A DNA stretch of 13,819 nucleotides from Candidatus Nomurabacteria bacterium (GTDB lineage: Bacteria; Patescibacteriota; Minisyncoccia; Phycocordibacterales; UBA1006). Position 1 is the first letter of the stretch; every line of letters starts with the position of its first letter. Made by a program: the position numbers and the translations under genes. The notes beneath the pieces were generated by a model that made no database searches, was not told where the DNA came from, and saw nothing but the letters and a program-made list of their open reading frames with translations. This document shows positions 1 through 5,274 of the stretch, piece by piece. The stretch is taken from NCBI GenBank assembly GCA_029882015.1, contig JAOULM010000018.1:1-13819 (forward strand), in the 5' to 3' direction.

Positions 1-579
1 CAGGTTTTGGAATTCAAAAATCCATCAACCACTATGTTGCAAGACATGGTGGAAAAGATTGCAAAAACAGAAAAAAGATCCATAGAGCCCAACGCTGCCG
101 AATTGGTTGCGATGCTGGGGCGTGGTTCGTTTCGTGACACACTAAGTATCCTACAAAAAGTCCTGATCAGCATCAGCGATGCAAAAATTTCTCGTGAATC
201 AGTCGAGGCAATCACCAACACACCACCGTTGGCATTGGTACACGATATTGTTGCTGGGATCGCAGGTGGGGAACTACAGGCGGCGCTGGACGCATTAAAA
301 ATAGCCGAGAAACATAACTATGACGCGGAAATGGTTTCAGAAATGCTATTAGGGCGCCTGCGATATGTTCTGATGTTGCGTTTTGATAAAAAAGCGTCAG
401 ATTGGTTGTCCGAGGATATCGGCGACGAGGAATTGAAAAAATTGCAGGGTTTTGTAGATTCAAAAACCATCACATCAGATACGTTAAAGAGAATGTTGGA
501 GGCGCATTTTGCAATCAAACAATCTTTTGCAAAATATATTCCGCTGGAATTAGGGGTGATTGATATACTAGGGGAGTAA
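1..579 (+). CDS. dnaX: DNA polymerase III subunit gamma/tau, C-terminal part (5'-truncated by window edge)
   Basis: This is the clamp-loader ATPase subunit that helps load the sliding clamp at the replication fork. The reading frame is open from base 1 (CAG GTT TTG GAA) to a TAA at 577-579, so 192 residues of a longer protein are seen. The TTG at base 7 is an internal codon, not a start. A segment at about 118-160 encodes GRGSFRDTLSILQK, which matches the conserved GSxRDALSLLDQ stretch at the end of the DnaX AAA+ lid. It is followed by an all-helical region like domain III, the collar. The Walker A motif, zinc module and sensor 1 lie outside the window. The protein ends soon after the collar, so there is no long tau-type tail. 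A bidirectional terminator begins two bases after the stop. The family assignment is fairly secure from the lid motif and the helical C-terminus. Confidence 0.85.
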   Translation, partial: QVLEFKNPSTTMLQDMVEKIAKTEKRSIEPNAAELVAMLGRGSFRDTLSILQKVLISISDAKISRESVEAITNTPPLALVHDIVAGIAGGELQAALDALKIAEKHNYDAEMVSEMLLGRLRYVLMLRFDKKASDWLSEDIGDEELKKLQGFVDSKTITSDTLKRMLEAHFAIKQSFAKYIPLELGVIDILGE

Positions 580-580
580 A

Positions 581-607
581 AAACCACTTCGTAAATCGAA
601 GTGGTTT
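581..607. terminator. Bidirectional intrinsic terminator between dnaX and the convergent 618-1007 gene
   Basis: An 11-bp perfect stem pairs 581-591 (AAACCACTTCG) with 597-607 (CGAAGTGGTTT) around a 5-nt loop (TAAAT). On the plus strand the stem is followed by TATTTT. On the minus strand the sequence beyond the stem continues as TTT after the terminal T run. It can therefore end both dnaX and the opposing hypothetical gene. Confidence 0.85.
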
Positions 608-617
608 TATTTTAAAT

Positions 618-1007
618 TTAAACTGTAACTCTGACCTTGATCAAAATTTCATCAGCAATCTCTTTGAGCAATTCTTCTTCTCCAGGCAAAAGCCTTTTTT
701 TGACGAATTTTTCATACGAGATATCAACCCCCCTGCCAACATAGCAGTCTTTGGAAAAATCATAGAAAATAACTACATGCGCAATCATCAGTAGGAAAAA
801 AGCGTCTTCCAGTTGTGTTGAGTAGACCAGGTCATGATTTGTGTCAAAATGGTAATTTTCAAACAGATTTTTGTATTCTGGTTTCTTTGAAGCCTCAAAC
901 AAATCTAAAATAACAAGACCTTTTTCAATGGGTATACTTTCATCTTTTGGAAAGTGTGTAAATAGAGATATAAGAAGTTCGTTACCAACTAAACAATTAT
1001 GGTTCAT
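618..1007 (-). CDS. Hypothetical protein, 129 aa
   Basis: I do not recognise this protein. It starts at ATG (complement of 1005-1007) and stops with TAA at 618-620. It has no signal peptide and no convincing membrane helix. The most hydrophobic stretch (FFLLMIAHVVIFY, about residues 70-82) follows acidic sequence and could be a buried core helix or strand. The C-terminal 25 residues are charged (LLPGEEELLKEIADEI) and look helical. It is a single-gene transcription unit: its own promoter lies at 1031-1059 and its terminator is shared with dnaX. There is no Shine-Dalgarno sequence, as for most genes here. It is probably real because the open frame fits exactly between a promoter and a terminator, but no function can be assigned. 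Confidence 0.6.
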   Translation of the reverse strand: MNHNCLVGNELLISLFTHFPKDESIPIEKGLVILDLFEASKKPEYKNLFENYHFDTNHDLVYSTQLEDAFFLLMIAHVVIFYDFSKDCYVGRGVDISYEKFVKKRLLPGEEELLKEIADEILIKVRVTV

Positions 1008-1030
1008 GATTTTTAATTTTATTTGATTAA

Positions 1031-1059
1031 ACTATACGGGAAAAGTAGATAAGGAGCAA
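1031..1059 (-). promoter_or_regulatory. Sigma70-like promoter for the 618-1007 gene
   Basis: Read on the minus strand, TTGCTC (complement of 1054-1059) is followed after 17 bp by TATAGT (complement of 1031-1036). The predicted start near 1024 gives a leader of about 16 nt. Confidence 0.55.
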
Positions 1060-1066
1060 GAGATAC

Positions 1067-1098
1067 AAAAAACCAACGGCTCACGCGTGAGCCTTTGG
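1067..1098 (-). terminator. Strong hairpin with minus-strand U tract between two divergent promoters
   Basis: The sequence 1078-1093 (GGCTCACGCGTGAGCC) is a perfect 16-bp palindrome. Outer CCAA (1073-1076) and TTGG (1095-1098) extend the stem past one mismatched pair. Read on the minus strand the stem is followed by TTTTTT (complement of 1067-1072), the form of an intrinsic terminator. On the plus strand it is followed by AAAGC, which does not support termination. No gene is visible on the minus strand upstream, so it may block antisense transcription or act as a protein-binding palindrome. Confidence 0.5.
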
Positions 1099-1120
1099 AA
1101 AGCTTTAATCATACTGATTA

Positions 1121-1148
1121 TTGACAATAAAAATTAAAAAAGTATAAT
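1121..1148 (+). promoter_or_regulatory. Consensus sigma70-like promoter for the 1178-1981 gene
   Basis: Perfect TTGACA (1121-1126) and perfect TATAAT (1143-1148) are separated by 16 bp. Transcription should start near 1155, leaving a leader of about 23 nt without a Shine-Dalgarno sequence near the ATG. This is the strongest-looking promoter in the window. Confidence 0.75.
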
Positions 1149-1177
1149 AAGGAAAATTAAAAACTAAACACAAGATT

Positions 1178-1981
1178 ATGAGCTTTGAAAGATATTTATT
1201 ACATGGGCCAGATATTGTTTTAGGTGGCCCCCAAGAACACAAAGGAGAAACAAGATATAGCTGGATTGATACCAGGCCAATGTGCGGGGTTGATGAACTT
1301 GAACATCTATATGTGAAAATAGAGAAAAGAAACCCTCAACATTCCCCAGTATTATCATTTTGCTTTCACCCAGAAAATGATGATCTATTAATTAGGCTGG
1401 TTGATCCTGACACCCTTCGAGAGGGGAAAAAGAGTGAGTCAATTCAACCACTTAACCCCTATTTAAATGATACGACGGTACGCCCCGCAACACTTAGTAT
1501 ACCTAGAAAAAGTTTCCTATATGAATATTATGAACTTTCTTTTCATTCAAATTTTTTGGGGGACTTCATATTTTTACAAAGTTTTGATAGAAAAAATAAA
1601 GCTTTTATGAGTCCGGTATATACACAGTATTTTGCTATTAATATTTGGTCACTTTTTATGTTTGATTGTATTAAAGAGATAAACATCAACGGTGAATTCA
1701 AATACCTCAACAAAGTTATTGGGAAACTGGACCAAAAACATCCTTTTTTCAGTTCAGTATTTTGTTCAAATGAATTCCACCATAAGGATTTTTCTAATTT
1801 TACTTTTTCAAAAAACTGGGAAAGAGTCTCCCACAAAGAAGCCTTGAAAATTTCCCATTACCCAACGGTTAAAGATTTTCTTTACATAGACATGAGCTTG
1901 TACGCAGCTCGTGGCCCCGGTATACCCAAAAAAGAAGCCATTAATCGTGCCAAAAAAACTTTTCAGAAGATTTTTGGTTAA
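1178..1981 (+). CDS. Hypothetical protein, 267 aa
   Basis: I do not recognise this protein. It is a soluble-looking, aromatic-rich sequence with many Phe, Tyr, His and Asn and a slightly basic C-terminus (residues 250-267, KKEAINRAKKTFQKIFG). There is no signal peptide; the hydrophobic patch near residues 152-166 (YFAINIWSLFMFDCI) is short for a membrane helix. No catalytic motif that I know is visible. The ATG at 1178 lies about 23 nt downstream of the predicted transcription start of a near-perfect promoter, and the gene ends in a dedicated hairpin terminator. It is therefore probably an expressed single-gene unit. Together with the genes at 618-1007 and 2419-3021 it forms a run of independent, unrelated cassettes between housekeeping loci. 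Confidence 0.6.
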   Translation: MSFERYLLHGPDIVLGGPQEHKGETRYSWIDTRPMCGVDELEHLYVKIEKRNPQHSPVLSFCFHPENDDLLIRLVDPDTLREGKKSESIQPLNPYLNDTTVRPATLSIPRKSFLYEYYELSFHSNFLGDFIFLQSFDRKNKAFMSPVYTQYFAINIWSLFMFDCIKEININGEFKYLNKVIGKLDQKHPFFSSVFCSNEFHHKDFSNFTFSKNWERVSHKEALKISHYPTVKDFLYIDMSLYAARGPGIPKKEAINRAKKTFQKIFG

Positions 1982-1994
1982 TAAATAAAGTTTT

Positions 1995-2053
1995 ATTTAT
2001 ATTAAATAAAAAAACCATTTTGTAATACAAAGTGGTTTTTATTTAATATAAAT
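1995..2053 (+). terminator. Long AT-rich inverted repeat / intrinsic terminator after the 1178-1981 gene
   Basis: The left arm 1995-2024 and right arm 2026-2053 are inverted repeats of about 28 bp. They have a single-base loop, one G-T type mismatch and two extra A residues on the left. The core (AAACCA..TTTGTA / TACAAAGTGGTTTTT) resembles the dnaX terminator stem and provides a U-rich 3' side. The arms extend much further than a terminator requires. Confidence 0.7.
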
Positions 2054-2054
2054 A

Positions 2055-2069
2055 CCAGACTAGGGTTCG
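2055..2069. repeat. Direct repeat of tRNA-Gln 3' end, distal copy (att-like)
   Basis: CCAGACTAGGGTTCG is identical to 2255-2269 inside the tRNA-Gln gene, exactly 200 bp away. Read on the minus strand it is the 3' half of the T-loop, the 3' T-stem strand and most of the 3' acceptor strand. Upstream of it on that strand there is no further tRNA similarity, so it is not a tandem tRNA gene. This is the pattern of attL/attR at a tRNA integration site. Confidence 0.6.
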
Positions 2070-2203
2070 GTCACAAATATTTTCTTACAGAAAATTTCGC
2101 GCACCCTCGCTTTGCTGGGGCATAGCAAACCCCGACTCGGCGACAAGCCCTCGCTACGCTCGTCTTGTATACCGCCTCCGTCTTTCGAACCCAGACCTGT
2201 AAC
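2055..2203. mobile_element. GC-rich structured element next to tRNA-Gln; possible small mobile or repetitive element remnant
   Basis: This stretch is clearly more GC-rich than the AT-rich DNA on both sides and holds no sensible ORF. It is packed with short inverted repeats: ATTTTCT/AGAAAAT (2079-2085/2089-2095), TTTGCT/AGCAAA (2111-2116/2124-2129), GGGG/CCCC (2117-2120/2130-2133) and GACAAGC/GCTCGTC with one mismatch (2142-2148/2158-2164). Its ends carry GGGTTCG (2063-2069) and CGAACCC (2186-2192), an inverted pair resembling a tRNA T-loop. CCAGAC occurs at 2055-2060 and 2191-2196 and again in the tRNA at 2255-2260. The left end copies the last part of the neighbouring tRNA-Gln gene. That layout fits an insertion at the tRNA 3' end, or a non-autonomous repeat with tRNA-like ends. 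It could also be a decayed structural RNA gene. The composition and repeats are seen; mobility is inference. Confidence 0.45.
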
Positions 2204-2249
2204 TAAAACAAAGAACCCCCGCATGTACATGCGGGGGTTCTTTGTTTTA
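2204..2249 (-). terminator. 46-bp perfect palindrome, probable terminator of tRNA-Gln
   Basis: The two 23-nt arms are perfectly complementary with their centre between 2226 and 2227. The core is CCCCCGCATG/CATGCGGGGG, flanked by AAAACAAAGAA/TTCTTTGTTTT. It begins three bases beyond the tRNA 3' end. Read on the minus strand it ends in a T-rich arm (GTTCTTTGTTTTAGTT), suiting an intrinsic terminator. The symmetry is equally good on the plus strand. Confidence 0.65.
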
Positions 2250-2251
2250 TG

Positions 2252-2322
2252 TTGCCAGACTAGGGTTCGAACCTAGATACCCAGTACCAAAAACTGGTGT
2301 CCTACCATTAGACGATCTGGCA
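2252..2322 (-). tRNA. tRNA-Gln (anticodon TTG)
   Basis: The minus strand folds into a complete cloverleaf. The acceptor pairs are TGCCAGA/TCTGGCA, with the T1-A72 pair typical of tRNA-Gln. The D arm is GTC-TAATGGTAG-GAC, the anticodon arm CCAGT-TTTTGGT-ACTGG, the variable region GTAT and the T arm CTAGG-TTCGAAC-CCTAG. The loop places TTG at positions 34-36, reading CAA (and CAG by wobble). The discriminator base is A and no CCA is encoded, so the tail must be added by a nucleotidyltransferase. The variable region has four nucleotides rather than the usual five. A promoter lies just upstream and a palindromic terminator just downstream. Bases 2255-2269 are duplicated at 2055-2069. Confidence 0.95.
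2255..2269. repeat. Direct repeat inside tRNA-Gln 3' end, proximal copy (att-like)
   Basis: This is the tRNA-internal partner of the 15-bp repeat at 2055-2069. Site-specific integrases commonly use tRNA 3' ends and restore the gene by carrying the same bases, leaving this type of duplication. Confidence 0.55.
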
Positions 2323-2339
2323 ATATTCAATATTCGTTT

Positions 2340-2367
2340 ATTATACGGATATTTGAGTTTTTTTCAA
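2340..2367 (-). promoter_or_regulatory. Promoter for tRNA-Gln
   Basis: On the minus strand TTGAAA (complement of 2362-2367) and a perfect TATAAT (complement of 2340-2345) are separated by 16 bp. The predicted start is near 2333, about 11 nt before the mature tRNA. Confidence 0.7.
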
Positions 2368-2379
2368 TAGCCCAAACAA

Positions 2380-2402
2380 AAAGTCCCAGTATTTGGGACT
2401 TT
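2380..2402 (-). terminator. Intrinsic terminator of the 2419-3021 gene
   Basis: A 9-bp stem, AAAGTCCCA (2380-2388) with TGGGACTTT (2394-2402), encloses a 5-nt loop. On the minus strand it is followed by a T-rich run (TTTTTGTTT). It isolates the hypothetical gene from the tRNA promoter immediately downstream. Confidence 0.8.
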
Positions 2403-2418
2403 AATTTATTTATTAATC

Positions 2419-3021
2419 TTAGACAGGATTTTTATACTTGCTTTTAAAATCTCTTAATTCTGCTAATTTTTCGTATTCCTCTTTTATCTTCAGGTAACCC
2501 TCTACAGCAGTCAATTCTTTATCGCTCATCTTGTCAAAACTCTTTGATTTTAATATTTTTTGAATGTCTTTCTCGCCGAGTTTCTTTTTTATGCTCTCAT
2601 ACTCTTCAAAGAGATAATTATGTTCAAAAAATAAATCTTGATTATCCCGATCAAAACAGGGAATATAATCATTCATTTTCTTCTCCACAATAGGCTTTTC
2701 CATAAAATATACGAAAAACTCCATTAATTCTTCTGCCAAGCCTTCTTGTTCAAAATCAACATGTTGAATAATTTCATCTTGTGATAAAAAGATAAAAATA
2801 AATGATTTTTTATCAAAACCGCTTTTTATTCTTTTTACAGGGACAAGAAATGGTGAGTCATAAAATAAACATATTTGACTGCATACATTTGCCTCTTTAT
2901 TAAAAAATAATTGTTTTTCAATGAAAACAAAATCACCAGGAGAGAGCCATCCAGATTCTCCGACACTCAATTCGCTAATTTTTTTAACGATATATAAATT
3001 CTCCATTCCCTGAGTCGCCAT
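2419..3021 (-). CDS. Hypothetical protein, 200 aa
   Basis: I cannot place this protein in a named family. The ATG is the complement of 3019-3021, with an alternative in-frame ATG five codons later (ATG GAG AAT). The stop is TAA at 2419-2421. The N-terminal part (residues 10-35, KKISELSVGESGWLSPGDFVF) looks like a small beta-rich module, and proteins of this bacterial group often carry similar 'VGESGW' starts (from memory, unverified). The C-terminal third (residues 137-197) is strongly charged, rich in Lys and Glu and predicted helical or coiled-coil. There is no signal peptide or membrane segment. It has its own promoter and terminator, so it is a monocistronic unit. It is transcribed divergently from the response regulator gene at 3151. 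Confidence 0.65.
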   Translation of the reverse strand: MATQGMENLYIVKKISELSVGESGWLSPGDFVFIEKQLFFNKEANVCSQICLFYDSPFLVPVKRIKSGFDKKSFIFIFLSQDEIIQHVDFEQEGLAEELMEFFVYFMEKPIVEKKMNDYIPCFDRDNQDLFFEHNYLFEEYESIKKKLGEKDIQKILKSKSFDKMSDKELTAVEGYLKIKEEYEKLAELRDFKSKYKNPV

Positions 3022-3058
3022 AGCTTATATTTTTAAATTGTTAACAAATCTTTTCTCT

Positions 3059-3088
3059 ATTATAAACAATATTACATACACATTGCAA
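3059..3088 (-). promoter_or_regulatory. Promoter for the 2419-3021 gene
   Basis: On the minus strand TTGCAA (complement of 3083-3088) precedes a perfect TATAAT (complement of 3059-3064) by 18 bp. The predicted start near 3052 leaves a leader of about 30 nt. Confidence 0.6.
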
Positions 3089-3137
3089 GACACCAGTAAT
3101 CAACACCTATAAACCAACAAAGAAAGTCAAAGTATCA

Positions 3138-3143
3138 TATAAT
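3138..3143 (+). promoter_or_regulatory. -10 box placed for a leaderless transcript of the 3151 response regulator
   Basis: A perfect TATAAT ends 7 nt before the ATG at 3151, so transcription should begin at or one base before the start codon. No good -35 hexamer is seen at the expected distance. There is no room for a ribosome binding site. Confidence 0.55.
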
Positions 3144-3150
3144 AAATAAT

Positions 3151-3522
3151 ATGCCAGATACTCAAAAATCAATTCTGATTGCCGAAGACGAAAAAGCAAT
3201 CGGACACGCCCTAGAATTAAAATTAACAGCCGCAGGATTTAACGTCGTAATGGCCGGAAACGGCGCAGAAGCTCAAAAACATCTGTCTCAACAGACTTTT
3301 GATTTAATACTAACCGATTTGGTTATGCCAGAAATGGATGGTTTTACATTGTTACAGTGGATGAAAGATAACAACATAACCACACAAACAATGGTTCTAA
3401 CCAACCTTAGCCAGGAAACAGACCGAGAAAAAGCCACAGCATTTGGAGCGATTGGATTTTTTGTAAAATCAGAAGTCCCAATAGCAACCATTGTCGAGGA
3501 GGTTCAAAAAGTTCTAGCTTAG
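3151..3522 (+). CDS. Single-domain response regulator (CheY-like receiver)
   Basis: The 123 residues form one complete receiver domain with no output domain. The acidic pair is Glu12/Asp13, the phospho-acceptor is Asp56 in DLILTDLVMPEMDG, the switch Thr is Thr84 (MVLTN) and the conserved Lys is Lys106 (FFVKSE). The VMPxMDG motif and length are typical of CheY/PilG/PilH-type proteins, which act by binding a target protein when phosphorylated. The gene lies 39 nt upstream of pilB on the same strand without a terminator, so it is probably the first gene of the pilus operon. PilB or PilC would be plausible partners. The cognate kinase could be the one at 10439-12781. The perfect -10 box directly before the ATG predicts a leaderless mRNA. 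The family is certain; the partner is inferred. Confidence 0.92.
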   Translation: MPDTQKSILIAEDEKAIGHALELKLTAAGFNVVMAGNGAEAQKHLSQQTFDLILTDLVMPEMDGFTLLQWMKDNNITTQTMVLTNLSQETDREKATAFGAIGFFVKSEVPIATIVEEVQKVLA

Positions 3523-3561
3523 CCCACACAAGATAAAACCAGCTCGCAAATATCACATTTT

Positions 3562-5274
3562 ATGAAACTTGATGACGCGCAAATTCAAAAAATCCTTGTC
3601 GATAAAGGTTATACCTCGTCAGAAGATATTTCTGCATACAAAAACCAAGAACAAAGATTTCCGTCATTTCTAGATTTTGCATTATCGAAACAAATAATAA
3701 CCCAAGATTTATTCGGACAAGCTTTGGCCGAGCATTACAATATAAAATATACAGACCTGAATTCACATCCACCAACCGATGAAATCCTGTCTCTCGTACC
3801 CCAAGAAATCGCGCACAAAAACCGCATTGTTGCTGTTTCGGCAACAGACTCTTTGATTACATTAGCAACAGATATTCCAGACCAAGAAAAAATAGCAGAA
3901 ATTTTGTCACAGGTTTTTCCAGGAAAACAAACCGTTCTGACTTTTTCTACACCACGTGATATCAATGACGTGTTGGCCAGATATCAACAACCACTAGAAA
4001 CTCGTTTTTCTGAAATAATAAAAAACAATAAACGTATCGCCCCTGAAATCCTTCAGGAAATTTTTGACGATGCGATAACCTATCAATCATCTGATATTCA
4101 TTTTGAACCCCAAAAAACAGATGTCGTGGTCAGGTTTCGTGTTGACGGAGTTATGCGCGAGGCAGGACGTATTCCGCAAGAATATTACGAAAATATTTTA
4201 AACCGCGTCAAAGTCCAAGCTTCATTGCGTATTGATGAACACTTTTCAGCGCAGGACGGATCACTACAGCACTCATACAACGACGAAGAAATCGACATGC
4301 GTATCTCGATTGTGCCAACAGTTTACGGAGAAAAAATTGTTTTGCGTATTTTGCGGTCTTATGTTGGTAGTCTGAGTCTGGAAAATCTAGGTCTTTCAGA
4401 AAATCATCGAAACAAAATAGAAACACATGCTCGCAAACCGTTCGGTATGATTTTGGTTGTTGGTCCAACAGGGTCGGGGAAAACTACGACTTTGTATGCA
4501 CTACTAAAAACCCTGAACACACCGCTGGTAAACATCACAACCATCGAAGACCCTGTCGAATATAAAATCCCAGGCATCAACCAAATCCAAGTAAATAACG
4601 AAACCGAACTGAGCTTTGCCAAAGGCCTACGTTCAATTGTCCGCCAAGACCCGGATATTATTCTGGTCGGAGAAATTCGCGACAAAGAAACCGCAGAGAT
4701 AGCAGTCAACGCCGCGCTAACGGGGCACTTGGTTTTATCAACATTCCACGCAAATGATGTTGCGACCGCGATTCCGCGATTGCTAGACATGGGAATTGAA
4801 CCATTTTTGCTGGCCTCGACCCTTGAGTTGGTGATAGGGCAACGTCTGGTTCGGACACTGGACGAATCTTGTCGTCAAAGTGTTTCCGTAAATCATACCG
4901 AATTGGCCCAGCAATACCCCGATGCGGCTCCATTTTTTGCAGGGGAAAAACATACCTTATATAACGGTGGTGGATGTAATCCAGGCAAAGAATTCAAAGG
5001 GCGAACATCTATATTTGAATTCATAGAAAATTCAAAAGAAATGAAAAAATTGATCATGGAAAGTCCGTCTGCACAACAAGTTTGGGAACTGGCATCAAAA
5101 CATGGGAGCAAGACTTTGTTCCAAGATGGAATAGAACGAGTAAAACAAGGAATCACGACTTTGGATGAATTATTGCGCGTAGCTACTCCGTCAGAATTCG
5201 AAACTCCAGAAATGGCAAAAACCAGCGATGTACCAAAACCTCCTTATGACATATCTAAAAAAAATACTACATAA
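3562..5274 (+). CDS. pilB: Type IV pilus assembly ATPase PilB / GspE family
   Basis: This is the hexameric cytoplasmic motor that hydrolyses ATP to drive pilin insertion through the PilC platform. The 570-residue length is normal for the family. Residues 1-140 resemble an N-terminal GspE/MshEN-type domain. SSDIHFEP (176-183) starts the N2 domain. Walker A GPTGSGKT is at 301-308, the Asp box ITTIEDPVEY at 325-334, Walker B DIILVGEIRD at 365-374 and the His box HLVLSTFHAND at 389-399, all intact. The zinc-binding region usually has two CxxC pairs. Here only one Cys remains of each (Cys437 and Cys472 in GGGCNPGKEFKGR), so zinc binding is probably lost. The last 30 residues are a Pro- and Lys-rich tail. 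Its 3' end overlaps the start of pilC. It has no Shine-Dalgarno sequence and is probably co-transcribed with the 3151 regulator. Confidence 0.95.
   Translation: MKLDDAQIQKILVDKGYTSSEDISAYKNQEQRFPSFLDFALSKQIITQDLFGQALAEHYNIKYTDLNSHPPTDEILSLVPQEIAHKNRIVAVSATDSLITLATDIPDQEKIAEILSQVFPGKQTVLTFSTPRDINDVLARYQQPLETRFSEIIKNNKRIAPEILQEIFDDAITYQSSDIHFEPQKTDVVVRFRVDGVMREAGRIPQEYYENILNRVKVQASLRIDEHFSAQDGSLQHSYNDEEIDMRISIVPTVYGEKIVLRILRSYVGSLSLENLGLSENHRNKIETHARKPFGMILVVGPTGSGKTTTLYALLKTLNTPLVNITTIEDPVEYKIPGINQIQVNNETELSFAKGLRSIVRQDPDIILVGEIRDKETAEIAVNAALTGHLVLSTFHANDVATAIPRLLDMGIEPFLLASTLELVIGQRLVRTLDESCRQSVSVNHTELAQQYPDAAPFFAGEKHTLYNGGGCNPGKEFKGRTSIFEFIENSKEMKKLIMESPSAQQVWELASKHGSKTLFQDGIERVKQGITTLDELLRVATPSEFETPEMAKTSDVPKPPYDISKKNTT

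Noticed and set aside
7..9. TTG as the start of the first gene
   Set aside because: The frame is open upstream to base 1 and the protein begins in the middle of the DnaX lid/collar region, so the gene is cut by the window edge.
1543..1836. 97-aa minus-strand open frame inside the 1178-1981 gene
   Set aside because: It overlaps a gene with a consensus promoter and terminator on the other strand and has no initiation signals of its own.
2055..2069. Second tRNA or tandem tRNA pseudogene
   Set aside because: Only the terminal 15 bp match; the preceding minus-strand sequence cannot form T-stem, anticodon or D arms.
2075..2170. CRISPR array in the hairpin-rich stretch
   Set aside because: There are no regularly spaced identical direct repeats with unique spacers and no cas genes in the window.
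4208..5156. Several long minus-strand open frames opposite pilB
   Set aside because: They are shadows of the strongly conserved pilB coding frame, show low-complexity or cysteine-rich translations and have no promoter or known motif.
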